The notes under the pieces are model-generated. The model saw nothing but the letters and a program-made list of their open reading frames with translations, ran no database searches and had not been told where the DNA came from. A program made the translations under genes and the position numbers. A stretch of DNA of 64,000 nucleotides, taken from Williamsia muralis NBRC 105860. Lineage in GTDB: Bacteria; Actinomycetota; Actinomycetes; Mycobacteriales; Mycobacteriaceae. The stretch is taken from the NCBI RefSeq assembly GCF_001598915.1, contig NZ_BDAP01000002.1, forward strand, positions 434,001 to 498,000, given 5' to 3'. Shown in pieces: positions 8,181-17,563 of the stretch; within the stretch, counting starts at the first letter, position 1; every line of letters begins with the position of its first letter.

Positions 8181-8684
8181 TCAGGCACGCAAAAGCTTTG
8201 AAGCCGCGTCGAGTCCGAATCCGCCGCGGAAGAAGATCATCGGACGCTCTTCGGTGACCGACTCCAACCCGAGGATTCGGCCGATCACCACGTCGTGATC
8301 GCCTGCGGTGTGCACGTCGTGGATCTCGGCATGTACCCGCATGAGCACACCTGGGAGCGACGGCGTCGCCCACTTGCTCAGATCCCAGTCGAGTCCCTCG
8401 TACTTGCGCCCGTTGCTCGATCCGAATCGGGAACACAGATCGGTTTGGTTCTCGTGCAGCACGTTGATGCTGAACCGGCCCGTGTTCCGGATACGGGGCC
8501 AAGACCGCCCGCGGTGGTCGGCGCAGAACAGGATCAGGGGAGGATCAAGCGACACCGAGGCGAAGGACTGGCAGGCGAAACCGATAGGTCCCTCGTCGTC
8601 CATACCGGCGACCACGGTGACTCCGCTTGCGAACTGACCCAGTGCCTTTCGCATGTCGGTCTGCGACATCGTTTCGATCGACAT
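8181..8684 (-). CDS. hsaB: HsaB-like flavin reductase of the 3-HSA hydroxylase
   Basis: A 167-residue flavin reductase of the HpaC/HsaB type (FASGVTVV near 18-25, SVSLDPPLILFC about 44-55). It would supply reduced flavin to HsaA for 4-hydroxylation of 3-HSA in steroid ring degradation. GGAGG precedes the ATG at 8684. It is transcribed away from the hsaD operon. The shared 183-bp promoter region carries two dyad elements exactly 50 bp apart, so both directions are probably controlled together. Confidence 0.85.
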   Translation of the reverse strand: MSIETMSQTDMRKALGQFASGVTVVAGMDDEGPIGFACQSFASVSLDPPLILFCADHRGRSWPRIRNTGRFSINVLHENQTDLCSRFGSSNGRKYEGLDWDLSKWATPSLPGVLMRVHAEIHDVHTAGDHDVVIGRILGLESVTEERPMIFFRGGFGLDAASKLLRA

Positions 8685-8758
8685 CCGAACACCTCCGGTT
8701 CTGTTGTGTGGCCGATGATGAGGTGAGGCTATTGCGGCCGGCCTCGGCAGCCGTACGA

Positions 8759-8778
8759 GGTCTCGCTCAGCGGAAGCG
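8759..8778 (+). promoter_or_regulatory. GTCTC-type dyad element, copy D
   Basis: GGTCTCGCTCAGCGGAAGCG, 74 bp upstream of the hsaB start and exactly 50 bp (about five helical turns) from copy E. Confidence 0.6.
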
Positions 8779-8808
8779 CCAGAGTCCGGCCGGCCCTGGC
8801 GTGCTGGG

Positions 8809-8828
8809 GATCTCGCTCAACGAGACCT
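8809..8828 (+). promoter_or_regulatory. GTCTC-type dyad element, copy E
   Basis: GATCTCGCTCAACGAGACCT contains the perfect inverted repeat TCTCG-5-CGAGA (8811-8825). It ends 39 bp before the hsaD ATG. Confidence 0.65.
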
Positions 8829-8867
8829 GGGCTGTGGATGAGGCGCCGGGCTGGCAACGTTCGGGCC

Positions 8868-9737
8868 ATGACGACAGACGTGAGCTACGAGCGCAGTCTG
8901 CGGGAGTTGAACACCGATCTCGGGATGCTCCGGTTCCATGAGGCAGGCGAGGGCCCACCACTGCTGCTGCTCCACGGCTCCGGGCCCGGGGTGACCGGGT
9001 GGAGGAACTATCGGGGAGTGCTTCCCGAACTGGCCGAGCATTTCCGTTGTTTGGTACTGGAGTTCCCCGGATTCGGGGTCAGCGATCCTGGCGACGGCCA
9101 CCCGATGTCGATGGCGCAGTCCGCCGTCGGACTCTTTCTCGATGGTCTCGAGATCGATACCGCGCACATGATCGGGAACTCGATGGGAGGGATCGTCGCC
9201 ACCAAGGTCGCGATCGATGAACCCAGCAGGGTCGACAAGTTGGTCACCATCAGTGGAATGGGCAAGGCCACCTTCTCTCCGGGGCCCAGTGAGGGAATCA
9301 AGCTCCTGATGGAGTTCACCGACAACCCCACCCGCGAAGGATTGCGCCGCTGGCTCCGGTCGATGGTCTATGACCCGGCTGTGATCACCCCTGAACTGAC
9401 CGACGAGCGCTGGGAGCTGGCGACCGAGCCGACAACCCTCGAGATCGCTCGACGGATGTACAGCAGCAAGGCCTTTGCCGCCTCCATGGTCGCGGCGGCG
9501 CGCTCAGACGCGCCGCCGTATTGGTCGCAGCTCGGCAAGGTGAAAGCCCCGACGCTGCTGACCTGGGGGCGAGACGACAGGGTGAGCCCGGTCGACATGG
9601 CAATGCTGCCGATGCGAGACATCCCGAACAGCGAGCTGCACGTATTCCCCAAGTGCGGGCACTGGACGATGATCGAGGCCCGAGATGCCTGGGTCCCTGC
9701 GGTGCTTGCCTTTCTCACCCGCAAGGACAGGACGTAG
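8868..9737 (+). CDS. hsaD: HsaD-like meta-cleavage product hydrolase
   Basis: A 289-residue alpha/beta hydrolase of the MhpC/BphD/HsaD group. It has HGSGPGVTGW (about 36-45), the nucleophile elbow GNSMGG (Ser105), WGRDDR (Asp236/237) and KCGHW (His264/265). It would hydrolyse the C-C bond of 4,9-DSHA, separating rings C/D from the dienoate that HsaE takes. It is the first gene of the hsaD-kstD-hsaE-hsaG-hsaF-hsaA-hsaC operon; kstD starts 2 bp after its stop. The ATG at 8868 is chosen because the family begins near here and the upstream extension runs into the operator region. Confidence 0.88.
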   Translation: MTTDVSYERSLRELNTDLGMLRFHEAGEGPPLLLLHGSGPGVTGWRNYRGVLPELAEHFRCLVLEFPGFGVSDPGDGHPMSMAQSAVGLFLDGLEIDTAHMIGNSMGGIVATKVAIDEPSRVDKLVTISGMGKATFSPGPSEGIKLLMEFTDNPTREGLRRWLRSMVYDPAVITPELTDERWELATEPTTLEIARRMYSSKAFAASMVAAARSDAPPYWSQLGKVKAPTLLTWGRDDRVSPVDMAMLPMRDIPNSELHVFPKCGHWTMIEARDAWVPAVLAFLTRKDRT

Positions 9738-9739
9738 AC

Positions 9740-11443
9740 ATGGCCGACAACAATCGCTTCGACACCCGACAGTTCGAGACAATCGTCGACTTCCTGGTCG
9801 TGGGGAGCGGCGGCGGTGGCATGGCGGCCGGAATCACCGCCGCGCACAGCGGACTCGACACACTCATCATCGACAAGGGCGCCACCTACGGTGGATCCAC
9901 CGCCATTTCCGGCGGCGGCATCTGGATTCCCAACGCGCCCACACTCCGGGCGAAAGGCGTGGTGGACAAACGGAGTTCCATCCGTCGCTATCTCGACGTC
10001 ATCACCGAGGGCAAGGTGCCCGCGGATCGCCTCGACGCTTTTGTCGACAACGGGCCCGCGCTCATGGAACTGCTCGACAAGAGCCCGCACATGAAGCTCT
10101 ACTGGGTCAAGGGGTACTCGGACTATCACCCTGAGTTCGAAGGGGGGAGCGCGCTGGGTCGCACCATCGAATGCAAGCCCTTCGACACCCGCGCGCTGAA
10201 GGAAGACGAGAAGTTCCAGCGCCCGAACAGCATGAAAGGCCCACTGGGACTGTGGGTCACATCGAAGGACTACCACGACCTCGCCATGGTCAAGAGAACG
10301 TGGAAGGGGCGCAGGGCCTCGCTGGTCGCAGCGTGGCGGGTGTCCTCAAACGTGATCCGACGCCGGCACATGGCGACCGGCGGCCGTGCCCTGGTCGCAC
10401 GGATGCGCATGGTCCTCAAGGACGCAGGCGTCCCCTTATGGCTGAAGACGTCGATGACCGAACTGATCACCGACGACCGCGGAACAGTCATCGGTGTGGT
10501 GGCCGAGCGTGATGGCACAACCATTCGTATCGGTGCGCGCCGCGGCGTGTTGTTGGCGACAGGCGGTTTCGACCACAACAAAGAGATGAGGGCACAGTAT
10601 CTGCCCCGACACGGTGTGGCCGACGTCAGTTCGGGTGCCCGAGAGAACGTCGGCGACGGGATCGTTGCGGGACAGCGTCTCGGGGCGGCAGTAGACCTGA
10701 TGGACGACGCGTGGTGGATGCCATCGGTCCTTCATCCCATGGGTGCGGTCATCCCGTTGGTTTCTGAGAGGTGTATCCCACCGTCGGTGATCGTGAACAG
10801 CGCCGGAAAGCGTTTCACCAACGAGTCGGCTCCCTACGTGAACTTCGTGCACGAGCAGCTGGAGGGCGGGCACGTCCCGGCATGGTTCATCATGGACACC
10901 AAGGCCAAGAATCGGTACCCGTTCGCGCAGGTACTTCCGAATGTTCCCTTCCCTCAGGGGTTCTACGACTCCGGTGTGGTGCACAAGGCCGACACGCTGC
11001 GTGAGCTGGCCGAAGAGATCGGTGTCCCAGCCGACACGCTGGTCGAGACCATCAACCGTTTCAACGGCTTCGCGCGTTCAGGTGTGGACGAGGACTTCGG
11101 TCGTGGCGAGAGCGCATACGACCGCTACTACGGAGATCCGACGATGAAGAACCCCAACCTCGACGAGATCGTGAAGGGGCCCTTCTATGCAATCCGTTGT
11201 GAGGCAGGCGACCTGGGCACCAAGGGCGGTTTGGTGTGCGACGCAAAGAGTCGAGTGCTGCGCGAGGACGGAACGGTCATCGACGGCCTGTACGCCACCG
11301 GCAACACGTCGGCGTCGGTGATGGGCAACGAATATGCGGGCGCAGGAGCGACGATCGGGCCGTCGATGGTGTTCGGCTACATTGCGGCCCGGCATGTGTC
11401 GGCGACCGAACGGGGCGCAACGCTCGATTCGGCCACAGCCTGA
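9740..11443 (+). CDS. kstD: 3-ketosteroid dehydrogenase (KstD family), first copy
   Basis: A 567-residue flavoprotein with an N-terminal FAD motif (VVGSGGGGMAAG), GGSTAISGGGIW, and a C-terminal GLYATGN and EYAGAGATIGP region. Tyr and Gly in YAGAG match the Tyr487/Gly491 pair of Rhodococcus KstD1, and a Tyr-rich stretch near 120-130 can supply the other active-site Tyr. The enzyme would introduce a ring-A double bond (Delta1 or Delta4) in 3-ketosteroids. The ATG at 9740 lies two bases after hsaD; the open frame upstream is a shadow inside hsaD. Its stop overlaps the hsaE start (TGATG). Confidence 0.88.
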   Translation: MADNNRFDTRQFETIVDFLVVGSGGGGMAAGITAAHSGLDTLIIDKGATYGGSTAISGGGIWIPNAPTLRAKGVVDKRSSIRRYLDVITEGKVPADRLDAFVDNGPALMELLDKSPHMKLYWVKGYSDYHPEFEGGSALGRTIECKPFDTRALKEDEKFQRPNSMKGPLGLWVTSKDYHDLAMVKRTWKGRRASLVAAWRVSSNVIRRRHMATGGRALVARMRMVLKDAGVPLWLKTSMTELITDDRGTVIGVVAERDGTTIRIGARRGVLLATGGFDHNKEMRAQYLPRHGVADVSSGARENVGDGIVAGQRLGAAVDLMDDAWWMPSVLHPMGAVIPLVSERCIPPSVIVNSAGKRFTNESAPYVNFVHEQLEGGHVPAWFIMDTKAKNRYPFAQVLPNVPFPQGFYDSGVVHKADTLRELAEEIGVPADTLVETINRFNGFARSGVDEDFGRGESAYDRYYGDPTMKNPNLDEIVKGPFYAIRCEAGDLGTKGGLVCDAKSRVLREDGTVIDGLYATGNTSASVMGNEYAGAGATIGPSMVFGYIAARHVSATERGATLDSATA

Positions 11444-12228
11444 TGCTGATCGATGACGAACGCTTGTCGGCCGCCGACCTCCTGTGGTACGCCGAAGCAC
11501 ACCGCTCGCCGATCGATCCCCTCAGTACGACGTTCGAGCAGATCGATGTGGTCGACGCGTACGAGATCGCGCTGATCAACATCCGCAGGCGGCTGGCTGC
11601 CGGGGAGAGTGTGTACGGCCACAAGGTCGGCCTGTCTTCCGAGGTGATGCAGGCGATGATGGGTGTCGACGAGCCCGACTACGGACATCTCCTGTCGTCG
11701 ATGGTGTATTCCGAGGACGCCCCGATCGACTCCGCGCGATTCTGTTACCCCCGTATCGAAGTCGAGATCGGCTACGTGCTGGGCGAAACCCTTCCTGGGG
11801 AGGTCTGCACCGAAGAGGACGTGCTCGCTGCCACCGAGTACATCGTTCCGAGTATCGAGCTGATCGATTCACGGATCAGGAATTGGAAGATCGGTCTGGT
11901 CGACACCATCGCCGACAATGCTTCGTCCGCGGGGGTCATCCTCGGTGCGGGGAGGGTCCGGCCGTCGGACATCGACATCGGAGGTATTTCAGCGGTGCTC
12001 TTCGAGGACGGCGTGGAGATCGCTCGCGGTGAGGCGAGCGCGGTTCTCGGGAATCCGACGAAGGCCGTTGCGTGGCTGGCACGCACGGTCGCGGCTTTCG
12101 GGGTACGCCTCGAGGCCGGCCACGTCATCCTGCCCGGCTCGTGTACCCGGGCGATCGACGTGCATGCAGGCTCGACCTTCCGGGCTGACTTCAGCGGCAT
12201 CGGCTCCGTGACAGCGCAATTCAAGTGA
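11443..12228 (+). CDS. hsaE: HsaE-like 2-hydroxypentadienoate hydratase
   Basis: A 261-residue member of the 2-keto-4-pentenoate hydratase family (MhpD/DmpE/HsaE), with [16 protein letters not shown] and ILPGSCTRA segments. It would hydrate 2-hydroxyhexa-2,4-dienoate, released by HsaD, to the 4-hydroxy-2-oxo acid used by HsaF. The start ATG overlaps the kstD stop as TGATG, indicating translational coupling. hsaG begins 10 bp after its stop. Confidence 0.88.
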   Translation: MLIDDERLSAADLLWYAEAHRSPIDPLSTTFEQIDVVDAYEIALINIRRRLAAGESVYGHKVGLSSEVMQAMMGVDEPDYGHLLSSMVYSEDAPIDSARFCYPRIEVEIGYVLGETLPGEVCTEEDVLAATEYIVPSIELIDSRIRNWKIGLVDTIADNASSAGVILGAGRVRPSDIDIGGISAVLFEDGVEIARGEASAVLGNPTKAVAWLARTVAAFGVRLEAGHVILPGSCTRAIDVHAGSTFRADFSGIGSVTAQFK

Positions 12229-12238
12229 GGAAGAACCC

Positions 12239-13141
12239 ATGACCAAGGCGAAGGCCGCCATCGTCGGATCCGGCAACATCGGCACCGATCTGATGTACAA
12301 GTTGCTGCGCTCGGACATCATCGAGCCGCGGTGGATGATCGGGGTCGATCCCCAGAGTGAAGGACTTCGGCGCGCCGCTGACGCCGGCATGGTGACCAGT
12401 TCGGAGGGCGTCGATTGGCTTCTCTCACAGGATGAGAAGCCCGACCTCGTCTTCGAGGCGACCTCGGCCTATGTTCACCGTGCGAACGCGCCCCGGTACG
12501 CCGAACTCGGTATCACCGCCGTCGATCTGACACCCGCCGCGCTCGGTCCGGCGGTGATCCCGTCGGTGAACATGGGCGAGCACCTCGACGCGCCCAACGT
12601 CAACCTCATCACCTGTGGTGGTCAGGCCACGATCCCCATGGTGCACGCGGTGTCTCGTGTTGCCGAGGTCGCCTACGCCGAGATCGTCGCGAGTGTCGCG
12701 TCACCGTCTGCGGGGCCAGGAACGCGAGGAAACATCGACGAGTTCACCATCACCACCAGTCGCGGAATCGAGACCATAGGTGGGGCAAAGCGGGGCAAGG
12801 CGATCATCATCCTGAACCCCGCCGAGCCACCGATGTTCATGCGGGACACCGTATTCTGCTCGATTCCGGCCGACGCCGACCGCGATGCCATCGCAGCGTC
12901 CATCTACGAGATGGCGGGCTCGGTGCAGCAGTACGTACCCGGTTACCGCCTGCGGGCCGAGCCACAGTTCGACGAACCCAGCACGACGAGCGGTGGACTG
13001 GCGCGGGTCGAGATCTTCCTCGAGGTGGAAGGCGCCGGCGACTATCTGCCGCCATACTCGGGCAACCTCGACATCATGACAGCCGCCGCGACCAAAGTCG
13101 GCGAGAGTTTCGCTTCGAACCTGCTCGCCGGCGCCGTCTGA
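12239..13141 (+). CDS. hsaG: HsaG-like acylating aldehyde dehydrogenase
   Basis: A 300-residue acetaldehyde/propionaldehyde dehydrogenase (DmpF/HsaG type). It has an N-terminal NAD motif ([10 protein letters not shown], 9-18), the catalytic Cys126 in LITCGGQAT, and a late [11 protein letters not shown] segment. It converts the aldehyde from HsaF (propionaldehyde for steroids) to acyl-CoA, with intermediate channelling in the HsaF-HsaG complex. The order hsaE-hsaG-hsaF and short gaps match known actinobacterial clusters. Confidence 0.92.
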   Translation: MTKAKAAIVGSGNIGTDLMYKLLRSDIIEPRWMIGVDPQSEGLRRAADAGMVTSSEGVDWLLSQDEKPDLVFEATSAYVHRANAPRYAELGITAVDLTPAALGPAVIPSVNMGEHLDAPNVNLITCGGQATIPMVHAVSRVAEVAYAEIVASVASPSAGPGTRGNIDEFTITTSRGIETIGGAKRGKAIIILNPAEPPMFMRDTVFCSIPADADRDAIAASIYEMAGSVQQYVPGYRLRAEPQFDEPSTTSGGLARVEIFLEVEGAGDYLPPYSGNLDIMTAAATKVGESFASNLLAGAV

Positions 13142-13173
13142 ACCGCCCGAACTGCTCTTCCTAAGGAACACTC

Positions 13174-14202
13174 ATGCCCTACAGTCCTGATCTCGACATC
13201 CGAATCACCGACTCGTCGTTGCGCGACGGGTCCCACGCAAAGCGCCACCAATTCACTGTCGACCACGTCAAGGCGGTCGTCGCCGCCCTCGATGGTGCGG
13301 GTGTTCCGGTGATCGAGGTGACCCATGGTGATGGTCTGGGTGGGTCGTCGTTCAATTATGGGTTCTCGAAGACTCCTGAGCAGCAGTTGATCCGCGCGGC
13401 GGTCGAGACGGCGACGACAGCGAAGATCGCGTTCTTGATGTTGCCTGGTCTGGGGATCAAGGACGATATTCGGGCGGCGCAGGACAACGGTGCGCAGATT
13501 TGTCGTATCGCGACGCATTGCACCGAGGCCGATGTGTCGATGCAGCATTTCGGGTTGGCGCGTGAGTTGGGGCTAGAGACCGTGGGGTTCTTGATGATGT
13601 CGCACAGTCAGCCTCCGGAGGTGCTCGCGAAGCAGGCGCGGATCATGACCGATGCGGGTTGTCAGTGTGTGTACGTGGTGGATTCGGCCGGCGCACTGGT
13701 TCTCGACGACGTCAGCGATCGAGTGTCTGCACTGGTATCAGAGCTGGGGGACGACGCTCAGGTCGGTTTCCACGGCCACGAGAACCTCGGACTGGGCGTT
13801 GCGAACTCCGTCCTCGCGGTGAAGGCCGGTGCGCTGCAGATCGACGGTTCCACCCGCCGGTTCGGGGCCGGGGCGGGCAACACCCCGGTGGAGGCATTCG
13901 CCGCGGTGACCGAGAAGCTCGGCATCCGAACGGGTATCGACACCCTCAAGATGTTCGACGCCGCCGAGGACGTCGTACGGCCGATCATGGACGGCGAGTG
14001 CCTCCTGGACCGGATGTCGCTGACGATGGGATACGCAGGCGTCTACTCGAGTTTCCTCAAGCACGCCGACAAACAGGGCGAACGCTATGGGGTCTCCGGC
14101 GCGGAGATCCTCATCGAGGCAGGTCGCCGCAAGCTCGTCGGGGGACAAGAAGACCAGCTGATCGAGATCGCGATCGGTCTCGCGGAAACAACCTCTGCCT
14201 AG
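13174..14202 (+). CDS. hsaF: HsaF-like 4-hydroxy-2-oxovalerate aldolase
   Basis: A 342-residue DmpG/BphI/HsaF aldolase. Metal-site signatures are [15 protein letters not shown] at the N-terminus and [11 protein letters not shown] in the middle. It splits the 4-hydroxy-2-oxo acid to pyruvate and an aldehyde that passes to HsaG. The protein looks intact, but the DNA between about 13300 and 13690 has clearly different codon choice from the rest of the gene and its neighbours (see the separate entry), suggesting an exchanged segment. Confidence 0.92.
   Translation: MPYSPDLDIRITDSSLRDGSHAKRHQFTVDHVKAVVAALDGAGVPVIEVTHGDGLGGSSFNYGFSKTPEQQLIRAAVETATTAKIAFLMLPGLGIKDDIRAAQDNGAQICRIATHCTEADVSMQHFGLARELGLETVGFLMMSHSQPPEVLAKQARIMTDAGCQCVYVVDSAGALVLDDVSDRVSALVSELGDDAQVGFHGHENLGLGVANSVLAVKAGALQIDGSTRRFGAGAGNTPVEAFAAVTEKLGIRTGIDTLKMFDAAEDVVRPIMDGECLLDRMSLTMGYAGVYSSFLKHADKQGERYGVSGAEILIEAGRRKLVGGQEDQLIEIAIGLAETTSA
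13297..13690 (+). other. Codon-usage block inside hsaF, possible recombination patch
   Basis: Within 13321-13689 all 12 Gly codons are GGT or GGG (none GGC or GGA), 13 of 15 Ala codons are GCG, and TTG, TAT, CAT, ATT, CGT and GAT are frequent. The flanks of the same gene use GGC, GCC, CTC, GTC and GAC freely. Both edges are sharp and in frame, so the block looks like a homologous replacement from a relative with other codon preferences or from a paralogue. Confidence 0.6.
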
Positions 14203-14238
14203 GCGTTCGCCGGGTACCTATAGAAAGCCGAGAACATC

Positions 14239-15417
14239 ATGGGCCAGGTTCTGGACAACATTCAGCAATTCGCCGAGGAGATCCGCGCCGAGGGCGTGGA
14301 AGGTGACAAGCTCATGCGGCTGTCGGACACCTCGGCAAAACGATTGCGGGACTCCGGGGTCATCCGCATGTTGCAGCCGAAGGAGTACGGCGGATTCGAG
14401 GCACATCCTCGCGAGTTCGCCGAGACCGCAATGGGTATCGGAGCCATCGATGGCGCGGCCGGCTGGGTGAGCGGCATCGTCGGTGTGCACCCGTGGGAAC
14501 TCGCCTTCTTCGATCGCAAGGCGCAGGACGAGATCTGGGGTGAGGACCCCGACATGTGGATGGCATCCCCTTATGCCCCCATGGGTGTGGCGAAGCCTGT
14601 AGAGGGCGGCTACATCCTCAACGGGCGCTGGTCGTTTTCCTCAGGTACCGACCATTGCGGGTGGATCATGATCGGTGCCGCCGTCGGAGACAAAGACGGC
14701 AACCGGCTGATGCCACCGCAGAACCTGCACGTGTTGCTACCGCGCTCGGACTACGACATCGACCCGGACAGCTGGAATGTCGTGGGGTTGCGCGGTACCG
14801 GCAGCAAAGACCTCATCGTCAAAGACGCCTTCATCCCCACGTATCGAACTCTCGCCGCAGGCAAGGTGTTCGACGGGACCGCAGCCAAGGAGTTCGGCCG
14901 CACCCAGACCCTCTACAACTTCCCGTTCTCGTGCATCTTTCCGCTCGGCATCACGTCGTCGCTGATCGGCATCGCCGAAGGCGCCCTCGCTTGTCACATC
15001 AACACCCAGCGCGATCGGGTCACGGTGTCGGGGACGGCGATCAAAGAAGACCCCTACGTTCTGTTCGCAATCGGTGAGGCAGCAGCGGAGATCGCTGCAT
15101 CACGGGCAGCCGTCCTCGAAACGGTCGACCGATTCTGGGACATGACGGAAAGAGGCCAGAAGGTCTCGTTCGAGCTGCGTGCCATCGGCAGGCGAACTCA
15201 AACCGCTGCCGCATGGCGTGTGGTGCGGGCGGTCGACGAGGTCTTTGCACGGTCGGGCGGCGGTGCGCTACAGCTGAAGACCCCGATGCAGCGTTTCTGG
15301 CGCGACGCTCACGCGGGCTTGGCGCACGCAATTCACGTGCCGGGGTCGATCTTCCACGCTTCGGCGCTCACCCAGATGGGCGGCGAGCCGCAAGGCCCGC
15401 ATCGCTCGATGATCTAG
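14239..15417 (+). CDS. hsaA: HsaA-like 3-HSA 4-hydroxylase oxygenase
   Basis: A 392-residue flavin-dependent monooxygenase with an acyl-CoA-dehydrogenase fold, close in size to M. tuberculosis HsaA (394). Markers are RMLQPKEYGG near 43-52, GVHPWELAFFD, and a C-terminal FWRDAHAGLAHA segment typical of this group. Together with HsaB it would hydroxylate 3-HSA to the catechol cleaved by HsaC, encoded next. The ATG at 14239 lies 36 bp after hsaF. Confidence 0.88.
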   Translation: MGQVLDNIQQFAEEIRAEGVEGDKLMRLSDTSAKRLRDSGVIRMLQPKEYGGFEAHPREFAETAMGIGAIDGAAGWVSGIVGVHPWELAFFDRKAQDEIWGEDPDMWMASPYAPMGVAKPVEGGYILNGRWSFSSGTDHCGWIMIGAAVGDKDGNRLMPPQNLHVLLPRSDYDIDPDSWNVVGLRGTGSKDLIVKDAFIPTYRTLAAGKVFDGTAAKEFGRTQTLYNFPFSCIFPLGITSSLIGIAEGALACHINTQRDRVTVSGTAIKEDPYVLFAIGEAAAEIAASRAAVLETVDRFWDMTERGQKVSFELRAIGRRTQTAAAWRVVRAVDEVFARSGGGALQLKTPMQRFWRDAHAGLAHAIHVPGSIFHASALTQMGGEPQGPHRSMI

Positions 15418-15439
15418 ATCTGACACGAAAGGTTCACCC

Positions 15440-16366
15440 ATGACCGACATACGAGCACTTGGATATCTGCGGGTCCAGACCCGCGACGTCGACCGGTGGC
15501 GCGAACTGACTGTCGACGGATTGGGCATGTCGACGGGTTCGGGTCCAGAAGCCGACGGTCTGTATCTGCGGCTCGACGAGCGTCGTTCCCGCATCGTCGT
15601 CTTGCCCGGCGAGTCGGACAAGGCGCTGGCCATCGGCTGGGAGGTGCGTGACCAGTTCGCCCTCGAGCGTGTTCGCCAGGCGATCGAGAAGGCAGGCATC
15701 GCAGTCGACGTGTTGTCTGAGGAAGAGTCGCTGTATCGCGATGCCGAACAGGTCATCGCGTTCGACGACCCGTCCGGTACCAGGACGGAGATCTTCTTCG
15801 GTCCGGTGCTCGACCACAGTCCGGTGGTCACGCCACACGGTGGCCGATTCGTCACCGGCACGGAGGGACTCGGTCACGCCGTACTCCCGACCTCGGCATT
15901 CGACGAGACGTACGCCTTCTACACCGAGGTGCTCGGCTTCCTCCCGCGAGGCGCCATCCGCCTCGGCGGTCCCGATGCCCCCGCACCGGCCCGGAGAGTG
16001 CGGTTCCTCGGCGTCAACCAGCGTCACCACAGCCTCGCGCTGTGTCCGGCGCCGGCGAGTCAGGACCCCGGCATGGTGCACCTGATGGTGGAGGTCGACA
16101 CTCTCGACGCCGTGGGGCAGGCCCTCGATCGTGTGAACAAGTTGGGGTTCAGCCTCTCCTCGACACTGGGCCGCCACACGAACGACAAGATGGTGTCGTT
16201 CTATGTGCGCGCACCCGGCGGCTGGGACCTCGAGTTCGGCACCGAGGGCATGCTGGTCGACGAAAGCCATTACACCGCCGAGGAAATCACCGCTGACAGC
16301 TACTGGGGCCACGATTGGTCGGGCTCCGAACCCCTTGCCGCCTTCGCGCCACCGGCCGACATCTGA
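15440..16366 (+). CDS. hsaC: HsaC-like extradiol catechol dioxygenase
   Basis: A 308-residue type I extradiol dioxygenase with two VOC modules per half. The iron ligands are His146 (GLGHAV), His214 (MVHLMVE) and Glu265 (DLEFGTEG), at the spacing of BphC/HsaC. It opens ring A of the steroid catechol 3,4-DHSA, giving the HsaD substrate. It is the last gene of the operon and is followed by a long hairpin shared with the convergent SDR gene. Confidence 0.92.
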   Translation: MTDIRALGYLRVQTRDVDRWRELTVDGLGMSTGSGPEADGLYLRLDERRSRIVVLPGESDKALAIGWEVRDQFALERVRQAIEKAGIAVDVLSEEESLYRDAEQVIAFDDPSGTRTEIFFGPVLDHSPVVTPHGGRFVTGTEGLGHAVLPTSAFDETYAFYTEVLGFLPRGAIRLGGPDAPAPARRVRFLGVNQRHHSLALCPAPASQDPGMVHLMVEVDTLDAVGQALDRVNKLGFSLSSTLGRHTNDKMVSFYVRAPGGWDLEFGTEGMLVDESHYTAEEITADSYWGHDWSGSEPLAAFAPPADI

Positions 16367-16388
16367 CCACCTGCCCGAGTCTGACCAA

Positions 16389-16460
16389 GACAAAGCCTCC
16401 CGCTTCGTTCATCCCCTCCAGTTGCAACCGGAGGATGTGACCGAAACGGGAGGCTTTGTC
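16389..16460. terminator. Long bidirectional hairpin terminator
   Basis: Perfect 14-bp arms GACAAAGCCTCCCG (16389-16402) and CGGGAGGCTTTGTC (16447-16460). An inner stem CCTCC/GGAGG surrounds GTTGCAAC. It separates hsaC from the convergent SDR gene. Confidence 0.8.
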
Positions 16461-16469
16461 AGTTGTGGA

Positions 16470-17261
16470 TCAGCGGCGTCCGAGCAGCTTGCGCATGCTC
16501 TCGGCCGCGCCCTTGACGAGTTTGTCCCGGGGGAAGCCGTTTCGTTTCTGCGCGGCCTCGTAGTTGCCGCCGGCAACCCACACCGGGCCGTCGGTGAGAT
16601 GCTCGATCCCCTCGCGGGCAACATCTTCCGGCTCGGCAACGTTCATGCCGGGTACACCGAAATTCAGGCCGGCCCGGATCATCGCCGGGGTGCGTGTCAC
16701 TCCGAGCACCAACTCGACCACGTGAACGCCGAACGGCTCGAGCTCCAGCCACAGACTCTCGGCGAAGATGCGGCCGAACGCCTTGGATGCGGCGTAGATG
16801 CTCTGGTCTTCTGAACCAATGTAGCCGGCGAGGGAGCCGAGCAACATGATGCCGCCACGCCCGCGTTCTTTCATCTTCGCCCCGAAGTGGTGGGACAGGG
16901 TGAGTTGAGACGTGATGTTCAGGTCGATGACACCCTGGAATCCGGCGAGGTCGCCGGTGACGAACTCGTGCCCGTAGCTGTTGGCCCCGGCGTTGAAGAT
17001 CAGCAGGCCCACCTCGATGTCGTCGGTGGCCCGCCGGATCTGCTCGAACGCGTCCGGTGAGAGAAGGTCGAGTGCCAACGTCCGGACCTCGACCCCATTG
17101 TTTCGCGCCCTCTCTGCGGTCTCATCGAGAGGCCCGGGTTTTCGGGCTATCAGCACCAGATTGAGGCCGGCAGTGCTCAGAAGATCGGCGAACGATGCGC
17201 CGACGCCTTCGGATCCGCCGGCGATCACCGCCCACGGACCGTAGTGGTTCCTGTCGATCAA
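16470..17261 (-). CDS. Short-chain dehydrogenase in the kshA operon
   Basis: A 263-residue SDR with GGSEGVGAS as cofactor motif, NAG, and YAASK preceded by a Ser in LGSLAG. The TTG at 17261 is chosen as start because AAGGAG lies 8 nt before it and the upstream extension is unlike the family. It is the third gene of kshA-small protein-SDR and could oxidise a ring hydroxyl or a 17-position group. Neither substrate nor coenzyme can be read from the sequence. Confidence 0.75.
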   Translation of the reverse strand: MIDRNHYGPWAVIAGGSEGVGASFADLLSTAGLNLVLIARKPGPLDETAERARNNGVEVRTLALDLLSPDAFEQIRRATDDIEVGLLIFNAGANSYGHEFVTGDLAGFQGVIDLNITSQLTLSHHFGAKMKERGRGGIMLLGSLAGYIGSEDQSIYAASKAFGRIFAESLWLELEPFGVHVVELVLGVTRTPAMIRAGLNFGVPGMNVAEPEDVAREGIEHLTDGPVWVAGGNYEAAQKRNGFPRDKLVKGAAESMRKLLGRR

Positions 17262-17308
17262 GGACGTACTCCTTCGGGATGATGCGGACGAAAGTGTGGA
17301 ACGGACTG

Positions 17309-17563
17309 TCAATGTGATTGCGCCAGAGGCCGAACCGGCGTGTCATCGGCCACCGGGATGGAACCGGAGCGGGCGGCGTTCTCGATCACGTCGGTCAGCG
17401 TCTGGCATCGCTCCAACGGCGCCCCCACGCGGCGGGCAGCACCACCGGCGAGTTCTCGGCATGCCGCGCGGGCATCGTCGTTCCACTGCACCGAGGTGTG
17501 TTCCCAGCTGTTCTTCTGGACGAGAACCGCTGCCCCACACTCAGTGCAGTGCAATGGCTGCAT
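17309..17563 (-). CDS. Small CxxC protein overlapping kshA
   Basis: An 84-residue protein whose start lies inside the 3' end of kshA (23-bp overlap). It has HCTECG at the N-terminus followed by a WEHTSVQW segment and a further Cys, suggesting a small metal site. I do not recognise a function. Small conserved genes next to kshA exist in mycobacteria (Rv3527 beside Rv3526), so it may be an accessory of the hydroxylase. Start-codon context is weak. Confidence 0.55.
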   Translation of the reverse strand: MQPLHCTECGAAVLVQKNSWEHTSVQWNDDARAACRELAGGAARRVGAPLERCQTLTDVIENAARSGSIPVADDTPVRPLAQSH

